Assembly (NCBI GenBank): GCA_965215755.1
Contig: OZ244119.1
Coordinates: 992,001 to 1,056,000, forward strand
Length of the DNA: 64,000 nt
Reading direction: 5' to 3'
Source of the DNA: Tectiglobus sp965215755
GTDB taxonomy: Bacteria > Pseudomonadota > Alphaproteobacteria > Rhizobiales > Hyphomicrobiaceae
Shown here: positions 61,102 to 64,000 of the stretch, piece after piece
How positions within the stretch are numbered: position 1 is the first letter of the stretch
How the letters are laid out: the number at the start of each line of letters is the position of its first letter
The notes under the pieces: model-generated
Database searches by the model: none
What the model saw: the letters and a program-made list of their open reading frames with translations, nothing else
Told to the model about the DNA's origin: nothing
Translations under genes and position numbers: made by a program

Positions 61102-64000
61102 ATGACGACATTTATGAGGGTTTGGGGCGTGCTTTCGTCAACATTGAAACTAATGGTAATTGCGGTTGTTGTTTTCGCTGCGACTTCTACGCCCTCAACT
61201 GCAAAACGCGTCGCACTTATTATCGGTGTTCAGGAATACAAGCACCTTGAGCCACTTGCCAATCCGGTAAGAGACGCGCAAGCAACATCCGATCTTCTTA
61301 GCAAGAATGGCTTCCTTGTTCACAAGTTGGTCAATGTTAACCAAGAAAGGTTCGAGACCGGGCTCGCAGAGTTCAAGAAGATCGCCAAGGACGCTGAAGA
61401 AGCGATTGTTCTCTATTCCGGGCATGGTATGACTGTTGTGAAAGACCGACGCCTAGTGAATGCACTTACCGCAACGGACTCCGCGATAGACTGCAAAACC
61501 CGCTCATCAAAACGCATGGTCACGATGAAGCAAGTACTTGCGACCGTCGCGAACGTGCCCAAGCAAGTCTTGCTCTTCGATGCGTGCCGCAATGATGCAA
61601 TTCGTGACTGCGAGAGCACGCCGCTAACGGAGCAGTATTCCGGCTTCCAACAAATCTCCACAAAGGAGTTACGCTCAAAGTCGGGGCCAACGCGCAGCAT
61701 GAGCAGGCGCGGCATGAAGCCAATTAATGAACAAGAGGCTCAGAAGGCCAACACTTCCATCCTAATCAGTTATTCCACGGGCCTCGGCCAGACTGCACTG
61801 GATGGACCTGAAGGAGGCAACTCGCCATTTGTTGCAGCCTTACTTGATGAGTTCAAGAAGGCTCCCACAACAACGGTGCGGAATGTTCTGGAGGCAACTT
61901 CGAAACGTGTGGCTGCAGTCGCTGGCCAACGTCCCTGGGTCGTGACCGACGGTGGCGAGCCAGAGATGTGCTTGTCTGGTGGTGCTTGTGTTAGAGATCC
62001 TGCAGAGCGCAATGCAAAACTTGCTACACAGTCTGAGTTTCTGGCCAACCTCGCCCAGCGGCCGGAAAGCGACGGGGCCACGGGTCTCTTGCTGGCTCTT
62101 GCTGGTGTACCTGACGAGACGTTGGTCAATGGGGTGCCGCTGGCAGCTCGTCCCGCCGTCCCGGCTATTCAGCGCGCACTCTACAATCGCCAGCGCGACC
62201 TACGCGAACGAATGGTGCTTGCCGACGAGGGAGCTGAGATTTCCAAGGCCCAATTTGCGGCCGACGGTAAGCTGATCGTCACTTCGGGCAAGCAGTTTGC
62301 GCGAATCTGGGACGCGAAAACGGGTCAGTTGAAGACAAAGTTTAAACCGCCGGGGTCCCCTCCGCTGAGTCTTGACCCCGTCACGAACGCGGACGCCACC
62401 CGTCTGGTGACGATAAACGGGAATGGTCACGTCCACGTCTGGGATGGCCGAACGGGAAGTCCAACCGCACGGCTCGACCCAAAGATGAGTGGCAGGGTGT
62501 CGTTCGTCGCTATGAGCCCCGACAGTCAGCGGATCGTGACGGTAGGCGGTTCGCGGTTCCGTGTTTGGGACGCAGCGACTGGTGTCTTTCTCAGTGGCCT
62601 CAATTTCCGTGGACTACGGCTTCTCCAGTCCTCTTTTAGCCCTGACGGTCGGTGGATTGCCATAGCATCAACCGCTGGCTCTGCAGTCTGGATTCTGGAA
62701 GCAGCAACTTTTCAGGTTACATCTGTACTCAAATCAAAACGCGGGGAGATGTTGACAGCTGTCTTCGGGCCGGATGGCCGCCATGTTGTTACAAGCGGCT
62801 CGATTGGACCGGGAAGGCTTTGGGAAGTGGCAACCGCAAAGCAAATCGCAGTCCTGGAAAGCCATGCTCCTTCGGTTGGTGCTGCCACCTTCAGTCGAGA
62901 TGGCACACGCGTCATGATGGCAGCCTCGGGCGGGCCGGTCCGTATTTGGGATGTAGCTACCGGGACGGAACAGACCGTATTGCGTGGACAGTCTTATGCG
63001 AGAGCCACCGAGTTTAGCCCGGACAATTCACGGGTCGTTACTGGCCACATGGATGGCATTGTCCGAGTTTGGGACGTTGACAACGGTGAAATCATCACGG
63101 CTCTACGAGGTCACCGCACCGCGATCATTAGTGCCAGTTTTACACCCGATGGACGCACGGTGCTTTCAGCGAGCAACGATGGAACAGCGCGTCTCTGGGA
63201 CGTCCGTGAACATCCGAGCGCTACGATTTTCAAGACCCACAGTAGTGCTGAGGATGCTGCATTCAGCCCGGATGGCACAAGGGTCGCGACGGCTGGATCG
63301 CGCGGCAAGTTTGGTAGGCCTGGTTGGCGCGGTGTAGTAAGACTTTGGGACGCGCGGACCGGTTCGGCACTAGCAGACCTAAAAGGCCATGTCGATCTTG
63401 TTTATCGCGTAGCTTTTGATCCAAAGCGCAAACACCTGGCCTCAGCGTCCCGCGATGGTAGCGTCCGAATTTGGGACGCTGGAAGCGGTAAACAACTCAA
63501 GGTGCTTGCGGGCGGTGGCGAAGACGGGTTTCGAACGTTGACCTACGGCCCACACGGCCGGCGGCTCGCGGCAGCATCGTGGAGCAGTGATGCGTTCCTG
63601 TGGGATGCCAAAACTGGCGAACGAATCGCTGTCCTTACCGGACATAAGAATGGTGTTTGGAAGGTCGCCTTCAGTCCTGATGGCCGCAAGCTTGTCACAG
63701 TAGGCAAAGACCCGCACGCGCGCGTATGGGATTCTACCACCGGAAAGCAAATCATGCTGCTCACCTCACGCGCAGAACAGCTCCGGAGCGTTACCTTCAG
63801 CCCGAACGGCTCTCGAATAGCAACAACTCCCTGGGGCGGACCAATCCAGATCTGGGACGCGGAAACGGGCCGTGAGATCGCGGCTCTCGAAGGCCAGCCG
63901 GGCATAATCTGGAGCGTTGCGTTCAGTCCTGACGGTACGAAACTAATCAGCACCGGCAACGATCACTCCGGGGCGCGGCTCTGGGACATCGATAACGCCA
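61102..64000 (+). CDS. Caspase-like protease fused to WD40 repeats (3' end outside window)
   Basis: The frame is open from ATG 61102 to the window end (966 codons). A signal or TM segment (LMVIAVVVFAATSTPSTA) is followed by a caspase/metacaspase (peptidase C14-like) domain: RVALIIGVQEYKHLEPL, the catalytic His in VLYSGHGM (His108) and Cys in LLFDACRN (Cys162). From about residue 374 come at least 14 WD40-like repeats (ARIWDAKTG, VRVWDVDNG, ARLWDVREH and others), enough for two propellers. The start could be ATG 61114. Fusions like this occur in large signalling or conflict proteins; its target and true length are unknown. Confidence 0.88.
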   Translation, partial: MTTFMRVWGVLSSTLKLMVIAVVVFAATSTPSTAKRVALIIGVQEYKHLEPLANPVRDAQATSDLLSKNGFLVHKLVNVNQERFETGLAEFKKIAKDAEEAIVLYSGHGMTVVKDRRLVNALTATDSAIDCKTRSSKRMVTMKQVLATVANVPKQVLLFDACRNDAIRDCESTPLTEQYSGFQQISTKELRSKSGPTRSMSRRGMKPINEQEAQKANTSILISYSTGLGQTALDGPEGGNSPFVAALLDEFKKAPTTTVRNVLEATSKRVAAVAGQRPWVVTDGGEPEMCLSGGACVRDPAERNAKLATQSEFLANLAQRPESDGATGLLLALAGVPDETLVNGVPLAARPAVPAIQRALYNRQRDLRERMVLADEGAEISKAQFAADGKLIVTSGKQFARIWDAKTGQLKTKFKPPGSPPLSLDPVTNADATRLVTINGNGHVHVWDGRTGSPTARLDPKMSGRVSFVAMSPDSQRIVTVGGSRFRVWDAATGVFLSGLNFRGLRLLQSSFSPDGRWIAIASTAGSAVWILEAATFQVTSVLKSKRGEMLTAVFGPDGRHVVTSGSIGPGRLWEVATAKQIAVLESHAPSVGAATFSRDGTRVMMAASGGPVRIWDVATGTEQTVLRGQSYARATEFSPDNSRVVTGHMDGIVRVWDVDNGEIITALRGHRTAIISASFTPDGRTVLSASNDGTARLWDVREHPSATIFKTHSSAEDAAFSPDGTRVATAGSRGKFGRPGWRGVVRLWDARTGSALADLKGHVDLVYRVAFDPKRKHLASASRDGSVRIWDAGSGKQLKVLAGGGEDGFRTLTYGPHGRRLAAASWSSDAFLWDAKTGERIAVLTGHKNGVWKVAFSPDGRKLVTVGKDPHARVWDSTTGKQIMLLTSRAEQLRSVTFSPNGSRIATTPWGGPIQIWDAETGREIAALEGQPGIIWSVAFSPDGTKLISTGNDHSGARLWDIDNA

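Larger units (their letters stand above)
40245..64000. mobile_element. Putative genomic island, left part (continues beyond window)
   Basis: The left end is the tRNA-Thr 3' fragment; a tyrosine integrase follows directly. Everything to the right edge is sparse in core functions and rich in transposases (IS3, IS1595, IS91, IS1182, IS110), a group II intron, hypothetical genes and interrupted genes. Since the fragment holds the tRNA 3' part on the minus strand, the intact tRNA should be at the far right end outside the window. Extent is inferred; later insertions may have rearranged it. Confidence 0.6.

Noticed and set aside
1..64000. CRISPR array or a recognisable named anti-phage system
   Set aside because: I saw no regularly spaced direct repeats and no cas genes. 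The reverse transcriptase belongs to a group II intron with domain V, not to a retron or DRT system. The caspase-WD40 gene alone is not enough to call a system.

Overview
The window looks like the chromosome of an alphaproteobacterium, probably of the Hyphomicrobiales (Rhizobiales). This is inferred from protein style (polyamine, dipeptide and glycine-amidinotransferase gene sets, a tRNA-Thr style attachment site, the mix of IS families) and moderate-to-high GC. No rRNA or complete tRNA gene is present to settle the taxonomy. Two very different halves meet near 37-40 kb.

From 1 to about 37.1 kb the sequence is a dense, intact metabolic and transport region. It holds the end of hyuA plus hyuB (hydantoinase/oxoprolinase), a class I aminotransferase divergent from a D-2-hydroxyacid dehydrogenase, an acyl-CoA synthetase divergent from an acyl-CoA dehydrogenase, and a small two-helix potassium channel. 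Next come an RND efflux adaptor and pump and a periplasmic L,D-transpeptidase. An amidinotransferase then faces a complete polyamine-type ABC transporter (ATPase, binding protein, two permeases), followed by a ureohydrolase, an SDR-like protein, a second hydroxyacid dehydrogenase and a dienelactone hydrolase. A minus-strand operon follows with two amidohydrolases, each translationally coupled to its own G3E (CobW-like) metal GTPase, and ending in an iron-type alcohol dehydrogenase. It is divergent from a complete five-gene dipeptide/oligopeptide ABC transporter. The gene content suggests uptake and breakdown of guanidino, amino and amide compounds, but no substrate can be read from sequence.

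From 37.2 to 40 kb there is a junction zone. It contains a truncated IS3-type orfA, a short phage-like lysis relic (membrane protein, coiled-coil inner spanin, overlapping lipoprotein), then a TetR regulator with a perfect palindromic operator, a YciI protein and 3-methyladenine glycosylase I.

From 40.245 kb to the right edge the window appears to be a genomic island. It opens with the 3' half of a tRNA-Thr(UGU) gene, which is the expected attachment scar, followed by a tyrosine integrase whose HxxR box is altered. Cargo is sparse and heavily invaded: an IS3-family element that ends an excisionase-like gene, an IS1595-family element that splits a cupin gene with a perfect 8-bp target duplication, an IS91-type transposase with a companion tyrosine recombinase, an IS1182-family transposase, a complete group II intron, and an IS110-family element with a possible bridge-RNA hairpin. 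Surviving cargo includes a secreted histidine phosphatase, an exported ankyrin protein, a Tat-type deaminase, a Crp/Fnr regulator with a redox set (DUF2892 protein, cytochrome c', YceI, ferric-reductase-like membrane protein), and a large caspase-like/WD40 protein that runs off the right edge.
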